Made by a program: the position numbers and the translations under genes. A DNA stretch of 64,000 nt from positions 1 through 64,000 of the forward strand of contig QNQO01002055.1 in NCBI GenBank assembly GCA_003290165.1. The letters run 5' to 3'. The DNA comes from Berberis thunbergii. Taxonomy: Eukaryota; Streptophyta; Magnoliopsida; Ranunculales; Berberidaceae. Under the pieces are notes generated by a model. That model searched no databases. It was not told the DNA's origin and saw only the letters and a program-made list of their open reading frames with translations. The stretch's first letter is position 1. Every line of letters starts with the position of its first letter. Positions 46,824 through 59,259 of the stretch are shown piece by piece.

Positions 46824-48238
46824 ATGTCAAATATGGCATTCTGCACTGTTTTATGTCACAACACTTAACCACACTTGTTATTTCAGGTCGAGTTAGGTTG
46901 TGTGACTCATGAGAAAGTCTGTATATGGCAATGAATGAGGCATGACAAATGAAAGTGGTACGTCAGACTACATCTAATCTAATTACTAAAGGGCCCGAGT
47001 TCTTAATAGCTATTGTAATAGTGACGCACTCTAGTGTTGGAAACTTTGTATTTCTAATTTTATTGAATTAGTAAATTATGTGTTACGCAAACTCACAAGA
47101 TAATGTTTCTTACGTAAGTTTTTTTATCAATAGTTGTCTTAGTTCAATTGTGTCTTCTAAGAACATGAACATAACACTACAAAAAAAACTAGAATTAGCG
47201 ACGGTTTTTTAAAACCGTCGCTATTTAAACGGTATGTGACGGCATTAAACCGTCGCTATGGTTTCTGCCACGATTTCGGTACATAAATTAAAATAACTGC
47301 CGCTAACCGTTTTGCGACGGTTTAAAACCGTTTAAACCGTCGCTAATACGAGGATTAGCGATGACATTCGGACCGTAGCCAATGTTTAGAAAATAGTTTT
47401 TTAGCTACGGTCAAAATACCGTAGCTAATGTGATTTTTTTTTAAATATAACAAAACAACTTAGCGATGGCACTTTGGCCGTAGCCAAGGTTTAGAAATTT
47501 TTTTGTTAGCTACGGTCCACATACCATCGCTAATGTGATTTTTTTTTAAATATAACAAAACAACTTAGCGACGACAATACAGCCGTAGATAATGTTTAGA
47601 AATGTTTTTGTGATTTTTAAAATAAAAAATTATAGGAAAACACCTTAGCGACGGCAGGAGGGCCGTAGCTAATGTGATTTTTATTTAAAAAAATATAACA
47701 AAACAACTTAGCGACGGCAATACAGCCGTAGCTAATGTTTAGAAATGTTTTTATGATTTTTTTTTTTTAAATATAACAAAACAACTTAGCGACGACACTG
47801 GGGCCGTAGCTAAGGTTTAGAAAAAAAAATTTGTTAGCTACGGTCCACATACCGTCGCTAATGTGATTTTTTTTTAAAAGATATAACAAAACAACTTAGC
47901 GACGACAATATTGTCGTAGCTAATGTTTAGAAATGTTTTTGTGATTTAAAAAAAAAAATTATAAGAAAACAATATAGCGACGGCACTAGGGCTGTAGCTA
48001 ATGTTTACAAAATTTTTTGTTAGCCACGGTCCAAATACCGTTGCTAATGTCATTTAAAAAAAATTTAAGAAAACAATATAGCGACGGCACTAGGGTCGTA
48101 GCTAATGTTTACAAAAAACAAATTTGTTAGCTACGGTCAAAATACCGTAGTTAAATGTGATTTTTTTTAAAAAAAAATTATATAAAGCAAAATTGCTATA
48201 TATTTAGAAACTGGATAAAATCACCAATAACACATTTC

Positions 48239-48300
48239 CGTCCTGCCCAATAGAAGACCTAGTTTTCACCTAGGCGACCTGGGTTCGAATCCCGCCAATG
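48239..48300 (+). repeat. tRNA-Glu-like segment, copy 1, inside the CACTA element
   Basis: The segment has a perfect 5-bp anticodon stem CCTAG/CTAGG around the loop TTTTCAC (anticodon TTC, Glu) and a T arm GGGTTCGAATCCC that includes a B box. The acceptor stem is not paired, so it is a tRNA relic and not a tRNA gene. Confidence 0.7.
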
Positions 48301-48487
48301 AAACTTGTTTTTATATTTAAATTTTTATATTAGCGACGACACTAGGGCCGTAGCTAATGTTTACAATAAAAGAATGTGTTACTTATGGTCAAAATACCGT
48401 AGCTAAATGTGAAATTTTTTTTTAAATTATATAAAGCAAAACCGTGATATATTTATAAATTGGATAAAATCACCAATAATACTTTTT

Positions 48488-48547
48488 TGTCCAGCTTGGT
48501 TAAGAGACTTAGTTTTCACCTAGGCGACCCGGGTTCGAATCCCGCCA
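48488..48547 (+). repeat. tRNA-Glu-like segment, copy 2, inside the CACTA element
   Basis: It shares the anticodon loop TTTTCACC and T arm CCGGGTTCGAATCCC with copy 1. Its D-arm region (AGCTTGGTTAAGAG) is better kept and resembles an A box. It belongs to an internal direct repeat of about 245 bp that includes the flanking GCGACGGC motifs. Confidence 0.7.
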
Positions 48548-48839
48548 ATCAATGAAACTTTTTTTTATATTAAAATTTTATATTAGCGACGGCACTAAGG
48601 CCGTAGCTAATGTTTACAATTTTTTTTTTGTTAGCCACGGTCCAAATACCGTAACTAATGTCATTTAAAAAAAAATTTAAGAAAACAATATAGCGACGGC
48701 ACTAGGGTCGTAGCTAATGTTTACAAATTATTTTTTTGTTAGCTACGGTCAACATACCGTAGCTAAATGTGAATTTTTTTAAAAATTATATAAAGCAAAA
48801 TCTCTATATATTTATAAACTGGATAAAATCTCCAATAAC

Positions 48840-49430
48840 ACAATTTTGAATAAAAAGAAGATAAAAGATGATCAGATAAAAAAATCAGATCATATAAAAG
48901 AAGATCAGATAAAAAAAATCAGATAAGATCAGATCAAATAAATTCAAAGAAAGATCATATCAGATTAAAGAAAATCAGATCAAATAAGACCAGATAAAAG
49001 AATATCAAATAAGATAAAAGAATATCAGATCAAAGAAATTCAAAAAAGATCAGATCAAAAAATATCTAAGAAGATCAGATCAGATCAGATCAAACAAGAT
49101 CATAGAAGATAAAAGAAGATCAGATCAAATAAGTTAAAAGAATATCAAAGAAGATTAGATCAAAGTACGTACATCATAGAATATCAGATTAGATCAGATA
49201 AAAGAAGATCAAATAAGTTAAAAGAAGATTAGATCAGATCAGATAAAAGAAGATAAAAAAAAATCGAAGAAGATCAAAGAAGATCAAAGAAGATTAGATC
49301 AAAAAAGATCAAAGAAATTTAAAGAGGATCAAAGAGTATCAGAGAAGATCAAAGAAGATCAGATTAAAGAATATCAAAGAAGATCAGATCAGATCAGATC
49401 AAAATCCGATGAGATCAAAGAGGTTAGCGA
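48840..49430 (+). repeat. AGATCA/AAGATCAGAT-rich simple region in the CACTA element
   Basis: About 590 bp consist almost only of short permutations of GATCAGATC and AAAGAAGATC. It has no coding potential. It contains a great many GATC sites. Confidence 0.9.
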
Positions 49431-50121
49431 CGGCCTACTTGTCGTTGCTAATTGGTTTAAAAAAAAAAACACCAAAGAGCATTGGTTTAAAAAAACACAC
49501 TAAAGAGGTAGGCCGTTGCTAATTGGTTTTAAAAAAAAACAATAAAGAGGTTAGCGACGGTTTAAAAAAAAACACTAAAGAGGGTAGTGACGGCCTAATT
49601 GCCGTCGCTAATTGGTTTAAAAAAAAACATTAAAGAGATTAGCGACGACATACGTGCCGTCGCTAATTGATTCTTAAAAAAATATCACCGATCCACGTGA
49701 AATCTTATCTCAACCGTTAATAACACCCAAAAATTTAGCTCAATCTAACGCACTAAACTAAACCAAACCACGTCATTGATCCGCGTGAAACTAACACAAC
49801 CAATTCCTTCAATTACCTTTCTCTATATAAATTTCAATTTTTTCTACAAACCAACTTAAACAAATTCTCTCATCTTCTGAAGAAGAAACCCACTAAGGAG
49901 AGTCCGCTGCTTCCTCGACACTGATCCCGGCCGCCTCTCTCTCGGAGATCTGAGATCTCTCGTCTCGGAGATATGAAACCTGAGATCTCTGATATCTCGG
50001 ATCTCGGTGATTTTGGAAATCTGATATCTCTGATCTCGGAGATTTTGGAGATCTGAGATCTCAGAGAATCTCAAAGATTTGAGTTCTCGATCTCAGATCT
50101 CGGAGAGATCTCCGATATTTA

Positions 50122-50125
<4 letters not shown>

Positions 50126-50157
<32 letters not shown>

Positions 50158-50192
50158 AGATCTTGGAGAAATCTCAGATCTCGGAGAGATCG

Positions 50193-50265
<73 letters not shown>
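50126..50265. repeat. (TA)n microsatellites in the CACTA element
   Basis: Two TA runs (about 50126-50152 and 50195-50265) are separated by a GAGATCTCAGATCTCGG-type segment. That motif also repeats many times from 49944 to 50190. Confidence 0.9.
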
Positions 50266-50270
<5 letters not shown>

Positions 50271-50678
50271 AAAACCATTTAGTGACGACAATTTTGTCGT
50301 CGCTAATATAAAAATAATGTTAAATAAAAAAAAAATCAATTAGCCATGGCTAAAATGCCGTCGCTAATATAAAAATAATATTAAATTTTTAAAAAAAAAT
50401 CAGTTAGCTACGGCTAAAATGTCGTCGCTAATATAAAAATAATGTTAAATTTTTTTAAAAAAATTTGTTAGCCACGGCCAAATTGCTGTCGCTAAAAAAA
50501 TCAGTTAGACACGGATGTTTTACACTATAGCGACAGTTCTGAATCAAATAACGACGATAAATGTGGCTACGGGATAGCGACAGTTGTCGTGCCGTCGCTG
50601 ATGCCTTTTAGCTACGATTTTAGGTCAATCAGCGACGATTTTTAGCCGTTGCTGATTTCAATTTTTTTTGTAGTGTAA

Positions 50679-52426
50679 TGTTTCATTTGCTATAAGTAAA
50701 ATATCAAATTTGCCATTTGAGATATTCAAAAGATTAACAATTCATCATTATAACAATAATTTAGTATTCAGAAGAAGAGTTTACATTCAAATCAAATAGG
50801 TTACTTCTTGTTCATCTCAAAGTCAATTCTTATTTCTATTTACCTGAGTTTATGTCCTAAAGTGCATTAGAAACATAGACAAATCTGTTGCATATTGAAA
50901 GACTAACGACCATCAATATTGCACCGAGACGGATCGAATATTGTCTTAAGAACATTACATTAACAAACTTCAAATTATCTTATCCCCTCGTTGTTACTGT
51001 TACATGTTTTATTCCAACATCTAGTTCTTTTTTAGCATTTTTCACATGTTTATCCATGATAATGCAAAACCAATTGGTGGCAATACCCCTCACGTATTTC
51101 TCAATCAAACAAATCATCAAGTTGGAAACCTTAGACTGTACATGTAAAAACAAAGACCAGTGATCGCTTCTTTATTCAAACTTCAAGGCCTCTCTCTGTA
51201 TTTGGTATGGGGCAATGTCGTGAATACTGAAAAGTCATGGTCCTTTAATTGATCCCTTGGAATCCGTAACACCCAAAAATTACATATGAGAGAGAGATAA
51301 TAAATAATGGCAGCTTAAACGAAAGCAGAGAGCGGAGAAGTGTCGGAAGAAGGAAGAAGAAGAAGAAAGCATATGTTGGCGAGTCTTTCGATATTCGCGC
51401 CCCAAGAAACCATCCCTGCCACCCAAGATTTTTTGCCCCACGTGTCATTTCTCTTCTCCTTTATATTCTGCCACGTGGAGAGCTCTTGTCGTCTTTCAGT
51501 ACTTAGCCAGCTAATAATGCAAGAAGAACGTCTTGACTGACGCCGTTTGGTGTTAAAGGCAAGAGGAATTGGTGAAGGGCACGGTCAACTTAAAATATTC
51601 GAGTCAGTCAATTATATTCAACGATCTAAACAAAAATAATAAGCTAGTTATGGATATGTTTCTTTTCATGTCTAATAAAATACACTCATGACGACTTCAG
51701 TGATCCATCGACCATATAATACGTTTTCTTTTTTTTACATTTATAATTTGTTTTGCGAGTATGTAAGCTAAGTATTAATAATAGGTTGTCGCAATCTTCT
51801 TTTGTGGTGTTAGACTGTTTAGGAGCTAGTCCCGTTGAGTTGTAAGATGGGGAGGAACATTTTAGAATGTTTGCATAATTTCGAAATACACATAAATATT
51901 TTGAAATATTTTATCATTTTTCTAATATCACATCATGTCACCTTAGTTTTAAAAACCCGATTCTTGAATATTACAAGACAATTAGTTTATCACCTCAGCG
52001 ATCGACATTTGAAATAGGAGAGGTTAAGGAATTAAAAAAAAAAAATTGTATTACAGAGACATGGAAAATGAAGGGCCGTGAAAACTGAAATTAAAAACCG
52101 CTGAAAATGCATTGAAGCGAGAAACCACGGTTTTCTCGGGGGAAAATAGTTTTGACTGGGACAACGAAACCGAAGCCTGGGATTCTCACACGAAATGACA
52201 TCAAAAGAGAAACCAAAAACCAAACCCAAAAAACGATACCATATAGAGAGCGATAGCAATAGAAATCATAGAGTGAGTAACAAAGCGGGACCCGCTTCAG
52301 TTCCATCACCAACTCAAGCTCAAACAAAAGAACCTTCTCTACCTTTTCTCTTCTCTCACCTCCTCTAAAAACATCTCTCTTTATTTCTATCTCTCTCTCT
52401 CTCTCACTTTTCATTTCAGTCTAGTA
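50679..52426 (+). other. Upstream region of the bHLH gene
   Basis: No convincing gene is seen. A (CT)n leader lies just before the start codon (about 52388-52404). Short open frames on both strands here have no recognisable domain. Confidence 0.5.
51437..51478. promoter_or_regulatory. Pair of G-box/ABRE motifs
   Basis: CCACGTGTC (51437) and CCACGTGGA (51470) lie about 33 bp apart, roughly 950 bp before the bHLH start. Both contain CACGTG, the core bound by bZIP and bHLH factors. Whether they serve the bHLH gene is not known. Confidence 0.45.
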
Positions 52427-53696
52427 ATGGCGATGAACGAAGACTTCGAGAGAGACCCACTTTCAGGTGGCAGTTTCTCGCAGTTGTTGGGCTCAAACGA
52501 CGTCTTAGGCTTTGATATGACCGAGAGTTTGTTCTACCCATCTTCTTCTTTCCCTCCTAGTAACTCCCCTACCATGCTTTGCTTCGAAACCCCTGCTGTT
52601 GTTGTTACCGTTCCTCACAAACAGAAACAGAATCACACAAATAGTGATGGTGGTGGTGGTGATCAGTCATGTTCAGCTTCATCGACCAACAACAGCACCA
52701 GCAGAGGAACCACCAAGTCTAAATCTAAAGTAAGTAAGCAAAATATTTGTAGTAAGGTTGAAATTATTATGTTTGTGTGCTTAAAAGTTTTTTCGATAGA
52801 AATCACAATCTGAGGAAGACAAAATAGAGCAACAGAGAAGGCACAGTGGAGCACCTAATCCGGAATCAAAAGGAGAGACCAAGAAACCATCAAAAAAGCA
52901 AAAAACTGTGACCCCACCAACATTAACAAGACCTGTAAAGGTAACATTTCGAGTGTTTTATCTTGTAATTTTATTTGGTTAAGTTAATGAGGTTTGGTGA
53001 TTTTGTCACACAAACAGGTGAGAAAGGAAAAGCTTGGTGAGAGAGTTACAGCATTGCAGCAATTAGTTTCTCCATTTGGGAAGGTGAAGTCTAAGCAAAC
53101 AAAATTGTGAAAGAGTGATTTGAGTAGCAAAGAAACAAAACCTAACAACCATTGTCCGTTCTCTTTGACTTTGACTGATTTTTTTATGTTTTATTTATTT
53201 ACAGACAGACACTGCTTCAGTTCTTCATGAAGCTATGGGTTACATCAGGTTTCTCCATGACCAAGTTCAGGTAAAAACCCAGGATTTATGAGTTACCCAG
53301 ATGTGGTAAATGATTATTTTTTTACTATAGTTTTGAGAGAGATTTAGTAAATTTTTGGGTCTGGGGTTTTCAGGTTCTGAGTTCTCCATATTTGCAGAGC
53401 ATGCCATCTTCTGCCCATCAGGTAAAAACCAATTTTTTTTTTTTTTTTTGTGTCTAATTTTACCATTTGACCTTTGGGTTTTTTTTCAGATTTTTACCAT
53501 TTGTTTGCAGGATGGAAGAGGAGAAGGAGAGAATAGGAAGGAAGTGAAGTGTGATTTGAGGAGCAGAGGACTGTGTTTGGTCCCAGTGGAATACACACAA
53601 CAAGTGACAAGTAGCAATGGAGCTGATTTCTGGTCACCCGTAATGGGAAGCAACAACAACAACAACAACAATAACTCATCATTAGTGAAACATTAG
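52427..53696 (+). CDS. Atypical bHLH transcription factor (bHLH113/bHLH123-like)
   Basis: There are six phase-0 exons: 52427-52729, 52800-52940, 53018-53083, 53205-53270, 53374-53421 and 53511-53696. Together they encode 269 residues. The HLH region spans exons 3 and 4 (about residues 149-192: [44 protein letters not shown]), followed by VLSSPYLQ. The basic region lacks the His-Glu-Arg of E-box-binding bHLHs, which is typical of this plant subgroup. Exon 1 is Ser/Gly-rich. The C-terminus contains [12 protein letters not shown], a block shared in the subgroup, and an eight-Asn run coded by a CAA/AAC repeat. All GT-AG sites are present. It is a nuclear regulator with unknown targets. Confidence 0.9.
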
Positions 53697-55089
53697 TGAA
53701 TCCTACTCTCTCTTTAGCTTTAAAGCTTATTTTGTCAGTTACTTTTTTTGTTAAATTAAATGGTTGGTGTTTTACTGTTTTTGCCTTCTTTGGGTGGAAA
53801 CAAGTGAGGTTAATGGGCAAAAAAATGAGGAAGAAGAATTGCACACACCTGAGAGTCTTAAGTTTGGACTGACAGTGTGAAAATGTGAATGAGAGAGAGA
53901 GAGAGAGATGCATTTTGGAAGAAAGAAATCAAAGAATGGTGCAGATATGGCTTGAATTTTTTTTATGGTAGATTTTGGCATGGTTTACATTTGTTGCTTT
54001 AGTTCTGCTTTGGCTGTACAGATGTACTTGATTGTCAGCTTGTTTGGCTTCTTTGACCTGCTGATTTGACTTGTTTTTTTTTTCAGGGGTTGTCAGTAAA
54101 TCAGATTATCGGTTAGATTTTATAAACTCTTAATTTTGCTTCATTAAGAGTTTTTGCTTATAAACTATGGCTTGCCTCTCTAGATGTTTTGCTTAATTTT
54201 AGATGAAAGATGAGTCATTTTGTAGTTGGGTTATTTGTAGGGGATAATTTGTACATCCTAATCTAAATAGTATATGCGTATGGGAAAAGTGTATAACTAA
54301 AGATATAGATATATGACTTTGGCTATACTGGTCAGACGAAGAGGATGGCATTTGACCCTAGTGGAAGCCCAAATATGTCAGACGAGTTTCAGAGCCTTAT
54401 GAATTGTAGAACGTTTTGAGGTCAGATCTTATGATTGATTTGAATGTGCAATGATTATATTGTATTAGCACCCGTCTCGGAGTGAAGTGAAACATTTCCA
54501 AATTGTGGTGCTAAGTTGGTAACCCAAATGTGCTTGGGGCGGTAAACAAACTGGATTTGGGTAAAAAAAATAAAAATTATATATAATGTTAGTGTTTACC
54601 GGCTTACATATTCAAATCACATTTAAGGTATAATGCAAATAAGCTCGAACATGCATGCTCAGTCATTAAAGCCAAAAGTGACCCTTAATAGTAGATCATT
54701 ATAAAATGCATGAATTCAGTCTCAATGGATCTTTTCCTTTAGAGATTACAGACGTTATAGAAGAGACAAGTCGTAGCAAAAATCACTACTCCAATGACAT
54801 ACCTCAATGAAGGAGGAGATTATTGCAAAGAACGTCCCCCTTGTCATGCCACATGCTTAAGTCAAACGATAATTAAAACGAACATTATATAAGGTAAATG
54901 GAACATTCTATAAATGTATGCAAATTTAACTTAACTATATTATGTTCAAACTTAGTTTTCTTCTACAGATTAACTAACTTAAGCATTAGAGTATCTTCGG
55001 CCACTAAATAGGTGGTTTTTGGCAAATTGACCTTGTTTTGAAGGGCATATGAGATAGGATTTGGATGCATCGTTTAGCATAACAATGGT
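53697..55089. other. 3' flank of the bHLH gene and intergenic DNA
   Basis: It contains a (GA)n run at 53891-53909 and otherwise AT-rich sequence. No gene is recognised. Confidence 0.5.
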
Positions 55090-55705
55090 AAAATATTGAT
55101 TTGACTTCAATTTTGTCACTCTTCGCACCCTTATTTTAGGTTGGACACGTCTCGTATTATGACCTTACTAACTTAGGCATACATCATATTCCAACTTCTA
55201 TATGAATAAAAGTCGTGCACTGGCTTTAACTTGGCACTCCCCGTGTCTTTGTTTTAGGTTGAAAACACCTTGTGTTTTGACTTTACTAATTTGGGCATAC
55301 CTCATGCCTAGACTTCCACTTTAATAAAAGTCGTACACTTGCTTCAATTTTGGCACTCCTCATGCCCATGTTTTTTAGGTTGGACACACCTCATGTTCCG
55401 ATTTTACTAACTTGACCATACCTCATGCCTTGACTTCCACTTTAATAAAAATTGTACACTGGCTTCAACTCTGGCACTTTTCGTGTTTTAACATTACTAA
55501 CTTCGACATGTATAGGTCATGCCCCGATTTTTAACTTTACTAACTTCGCGTTTTAACTTTACTAACCTCGTGTTTTAACTTTACTAATTTCGGCATATAT
55601 AGGTCATGTCCCGACTTTTACTTGAATAAAAGTTCATGCATTAGCTTCAACTTCAGCACTTTTCATGTCCTTATTTCAAGTCGAAAACACCCCATGTTAT
55701 GACCT
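55090..55705 (+). repeat. Minisatellite of about 118-bp units, part 1
   Basis: About five degenerate units repeat the phrases TTTTAGGTTGGACACACCT, CGTGTTATGACTTTACTAAC, CTTCCACTTGAATAAAAGTC and TTCAACTTTGGCACTC. The distance between successive TTTTAGGTTG phrases is 118 bp. The array resumes at 58840 and at 60476, so insertions have split it. Confidence 0.9.
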
Positions 55706-55754
55706 AGCCGGAAGTGTGCCAACGAGGACGTTGGGTTCCCTTAGGGGGGTGGAC

Positions 55755-56015
55755 TGTAATGCCCTTACGTAGGCGGATTTGAGGGGGAGGGTGCGGGAGA
55801 GACCCGTGATGACGAAGCCCAATAGGCTCGTGGATCCCAATGGGGGGTTGGGCGAGCTACCAATGGGATATTATAGTTTCACATCGCCTAGGTGAGGGAA
55901 GGGGATGTGCTATATATGTACGAGTTTGGATCTACAAAGTACTACGCATTTTAAAGTCGTGTGGTTCTTAGGCCGAAAGCGGACAATATAGTATTCGGTA
56001 GATCAGGTCATGACA
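55755..56015 (+). repeat. Short LTR-like unit with adjacent polypurine tract
   Basis: A purine tract (AGGGGGGTGGAC) ends at 55754. TG begins at 55755 and a TGACA end lies at 56015, giving a 261-bp LTR-like block. It contains TTTCACATCG and, 24 bp later, TATATATG. This spacing resembles plant snRNA-type USE plus TATA promoters. It may be the 3' end of a TRIM-type element. The partner LTR is not seen. Confidence 0.5.
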
Positions 56016-58478
56016 ATATCAGTCTGCCATTCTTCCTATATTTCACTATCTTCATCCCAAGTATTTTCTTCGATGAACCAAGATCTCTCATCTCAAACTT
56101 CATGCTAAGTTTCAACTTCAATCTATCAATTTCTTTCATGTTATTCGCAACAATGAGCATATCATCAACATAAGTAAGATAAACACGAAATACCCATCAT
56201 TGAGCTTCAGTGTGAATACACAAGTATCATACCAACTCCTCGCATATTCCTACTCAATCATAAAAGTATCAAACCTCTTGTACCACTGCCTCGAAGATTG
56301 CTTCAACTCATACAGTGACTTCTTCAGTTTGCATACATTCTCCAAATCTCCATGCAAAAAAACAAAACAATCTTAACATCAAGTTATTCGTGTTCTAAGT
56401 CAAATTGCGCTGCAAAATCCAAAATGATTCGGATAGAAACGTGTTTTACCAGTGGAGAAAATACTTCACTGTAGTTCATACCTTCTTGCTATGCATATCC
56501 TTTAGCCACCAATCTAGCATTGTATCATATAATTGTACAAGTATCCCTAAAATCTGGAATCCCATATTTCACTGTGAAAAACCACTTACACCCAATCGCC
56601 ATTTTCCCTTTAGAGTGTGTCACAAGCTCCTATGAATGATTATTCTGAAGAGATAACATATCCTCATCCAAAGCCTCATTCCACTCCTATTTGTAAACAC
56701 TTCGCAAAGCTGGCTTACACGTGGTAGGAACATTATCATACCCATCAAGAATTGAGAATGTACAAGATGTGTCATCCTCATAGTCAAATCTAAGTGGTGC
56801 ACGTCTGACTCTAGGATATCCGTCTACTGTTAAAGACGGTGTTTATAACTTTTGAACCTGTTGTTGTGGAAACTCTATGTCCCCATTAGTAGGAACTTCA
56901 TCTTCTGTCACTGTTTAATCAGACATCATATCTGTATCACCCCTTCCCCCAACAGAAGGAACATCATGCTCTGTACAAGATCTAGGAGCTGTAAGCTTTA
57001 CCTGCAGAGAATCTCCAACATCCTCATCTTCATCATAGCTATCACTACTCCAAATAGGGGAACCATATTTGCATCTCTCACACTTTGCTTGTAACAAAGC
57101 CTCCTCATGGAACTTTACATTTCGACTGATCACAAGCTTATACAAGTCAGCACACCATAATCTTACCCTTTCACATAATCTGGATAACCGAAAAAAAATA
57201 GTTTTCCTGCCCCTTACTCTAATTTTATCCTCCCTAACATGAAAATATGTTGGACAACCAGATATTTTCAAGTTAGAATAATCTGAAGAAATATCAGACC
57301 ATACCTCCATAGGAATTTGAGACTCAATAGCTGATGAAAGAGAACGGTCAATGAGATAGCACGTCATGTTACTGCTTCATCCCACCATATTTGCCCAAAC
57401 CTGCATTGGACAACATGCACTGCGCTCTCTCCAACAGTGAACGGTTCATATACTCTGCTACCCCGTTATGTCGTGGTGTCGACTTCACAGGAAAGTGTCT
57501 TCTAATGCCATGTTCTAAACAAAATTGCTTTAAGGGATCATCGATATACTTATCGCCACTGTCAAATCTCACTATTTTGATCACCCTTCCAGTTTGTTTC
57601 TCAATCATAGCTTTCCATTTCTTGAAGATATCAGTGACTTCATTTTTATGTTTCATGGTATACACCCATACTCTCCGCCTGAAATCATCGATAAAATACA
57701 CAGAAATACCTGATGCTATTCTAGAGGGTCCCCAAACATTAGCGTGGATGTAATCCACAATCCCCACGGTGTTTCGAATAGTATCACTAAAACCGACTTT
57801 GTACTGCTTCCCATAGATGTATTGTTCACATAAATTCAGTATTGTCATTTTATCACCACTAAGCAAGCCCCGCTTGATTAAAGTTCTTAGCCCATTCTCA
57901 CTTACATGCCTTAATTGCACGTGCCATAACCGTGTACGCGTCAAGTTTTCTCATCAACGACTGTAGAAACCATAGCTCCACTTTCAACTATACTTCCCTG
58001 AAGGAAATACAAATTGGCATGCTTAACAACTGTCATAAGCAACCTGTACCAAAATAAGCACTGCAATACCCATTCTCACCAATATACTTGTAACCCTGAG
58101 CTTCAAGCACCCCGAGAGAAATCAACCCATTTGAAATAGTTGGAACATGGCGTACCTCGGTAAGCTGTCTATATGACCCATCTGCCAATTGAAAATTGAC
58201 TGTACCAACATCCATTGTCTTGCAAGGTAAAGAGTCACACATTTAACTGAACTACTCTTAACCTCGTGATAAGTGTTGAACAATTCCCTTACGGGACACA
58301 TATGATACGATGCTCCTATATTCAACATCCAACCGTCATTCAAATGGTCATAAGACTTTGCCATCAGTGCATGTGATAAGTCACATACAACGTAGCAACA
58401 CGGCGTGAAAATTAGCAAGCACGACGTGAAATGAGCTGCGTGTTTGGCGTGAATCATTGCGTGTGCAGCGTGAAACAA
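56016..58478 (-). pseudogene. Degraded Ty1/Copia polyprotein
   Basis: Minus-strand frames run from about 58478. First comes the gag-pre-integrase/protease region (SYHMCPVRELFNTYHEV, RQLTEVRHVP, LISLGVLEAQGYKYI). Integrase follows (LWHVQLRHVSENGL, DYIHANVWGPSR, FIDDFRRRVWVY, TPRHNGVAEYMNR, ERAQCMLSNAGL). Then come linker and broken reverse transcriptase down to about 56000 (YVDDMLIVANNMKEID). RNase H and both proper LTRs are missing. Stops and frameshifts are frequent; it is old and inactive. The lineage looks like the Tork/Tnt1 side of Copia. Confidence 0.88.
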
Positions 58479-58835
58479 TAGCCAAGTATAAGGATTGGAA
58501 TCGGGTGATTTCCAGTGTTATTCGTTTGCGAGTTTCGTCAAACTTTTTGTGGTATTTTTTCCTTGAGATTGGGTAATCTCAAGGACCGTTGCTTGACAAC
58601 GTTGTAATATTAAAGTAAGTGTTTCCATATCAATAAAATAGTTATAGAGTCATTGTTCGTTGAATAGGCAAAGCCGAACCACGTAAATCTCGATGTCATA
58701 TTTATTTTGTGCATATTGCTTGTTGTTTGTTTCTTACTTACATAGTTGTTTTAGCCATTCACAATTAATCACCAACTAGGTCTAAGACTTGTGTTGGAAT
58801 TATTTGCATTAGCAGGTGCTACCTTTACATTAGTA
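58380..58835 (+). repeat. LTR-like fragment next to the degraded Copia
   Basis: The stretch contains an AATAAA-like signal and the phrase GCCGAACCACGTAAATCTCG, common in R/U5 regions of plant Copia LTRs. Its orientation is plus, opposite to the polyprotein, so it may come from a different element. The boundaries are approximate. Confidence 0.4.
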
Positions 58836-58839
58836 ACTC

Positions 58840-59259
58840 GAGGGGCATGCCTTGTGCCTTAATTTTCACTCGAATAAAATTGTGCAATGGCTTTAACTTT
58901 GGCACTATTCGTGCCTTTATTTTGAGTCTAACGCACTTCGTGTTATGACTTTACCAACTTGGACATATCTCATTCATTGACTTCCACTTGAATAAAAATC
59001 GTGCATTGGTTTCAACATGGGCACTCGCTGTGGCCTCATTTTGGGTTGGACACACCTTGTGTTCTGACTTCATTGACTCGGGCATACCTCACATCCTGAC
59101 TTCCACTTGAATAAAAGTCGTGCATTGACTTAAATTTGTACACTCCTTATATGCTTATTTTAGGTTGGTCACACCTTGTGTTATGACTTTACTAACTTGG
59201 GTATACCTCATGCCCTAACTTCCACTTCAGTAAAAGTTGTGCAGTGGAAGCACATGTGT
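58840..59259 (+). repeat. Minisatellite of about 118-bp units, part 2
   Basis: About three and a half units of the same array as 55090-55705. It ends where the hAT element begins at 59260. Confidence 0.88.

Larger units (their letters stand above)
47175..50675. mobile_element. Non-autonomous CACTA transposon with dense subterminal repeats
   Basis: The termini are CACTACAAAAAAA and TTTTTTTTGTAGTG. The 3-bp duplication TAA flanks it (47172-47174 and 50676-50678). Dozens of copies of TTAGCGACGGC or its complement GCCGTAGCTAA stud both sides in alternating orientation; CACTA transposases bind such subterminal motifs. No transposase frame survives. The interior contains two tRNA-like segments, a GATCAGA-rich region and long TA microsatellites. 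Confidence 0.95.

Noticed and set aside
48239..48547. Functional tRNA-Glu genes
   Set aside because: The acceptor stems do not pair and the D arm of copy 1 is degenerate. Both lie within a transposon repeat.
50061..50339. Ile/Tyr-rich frames
   Set aside because: They are translations of TA microsatellites inside the CACTA element.
47175..50675. Possible CRISPR array, because of regular short repeats
   Set aside because: Repeats alternate in orientation, are degenerate and lie within CACTA ends with a TAA duplication. The sequence is plant nuclear DNA.
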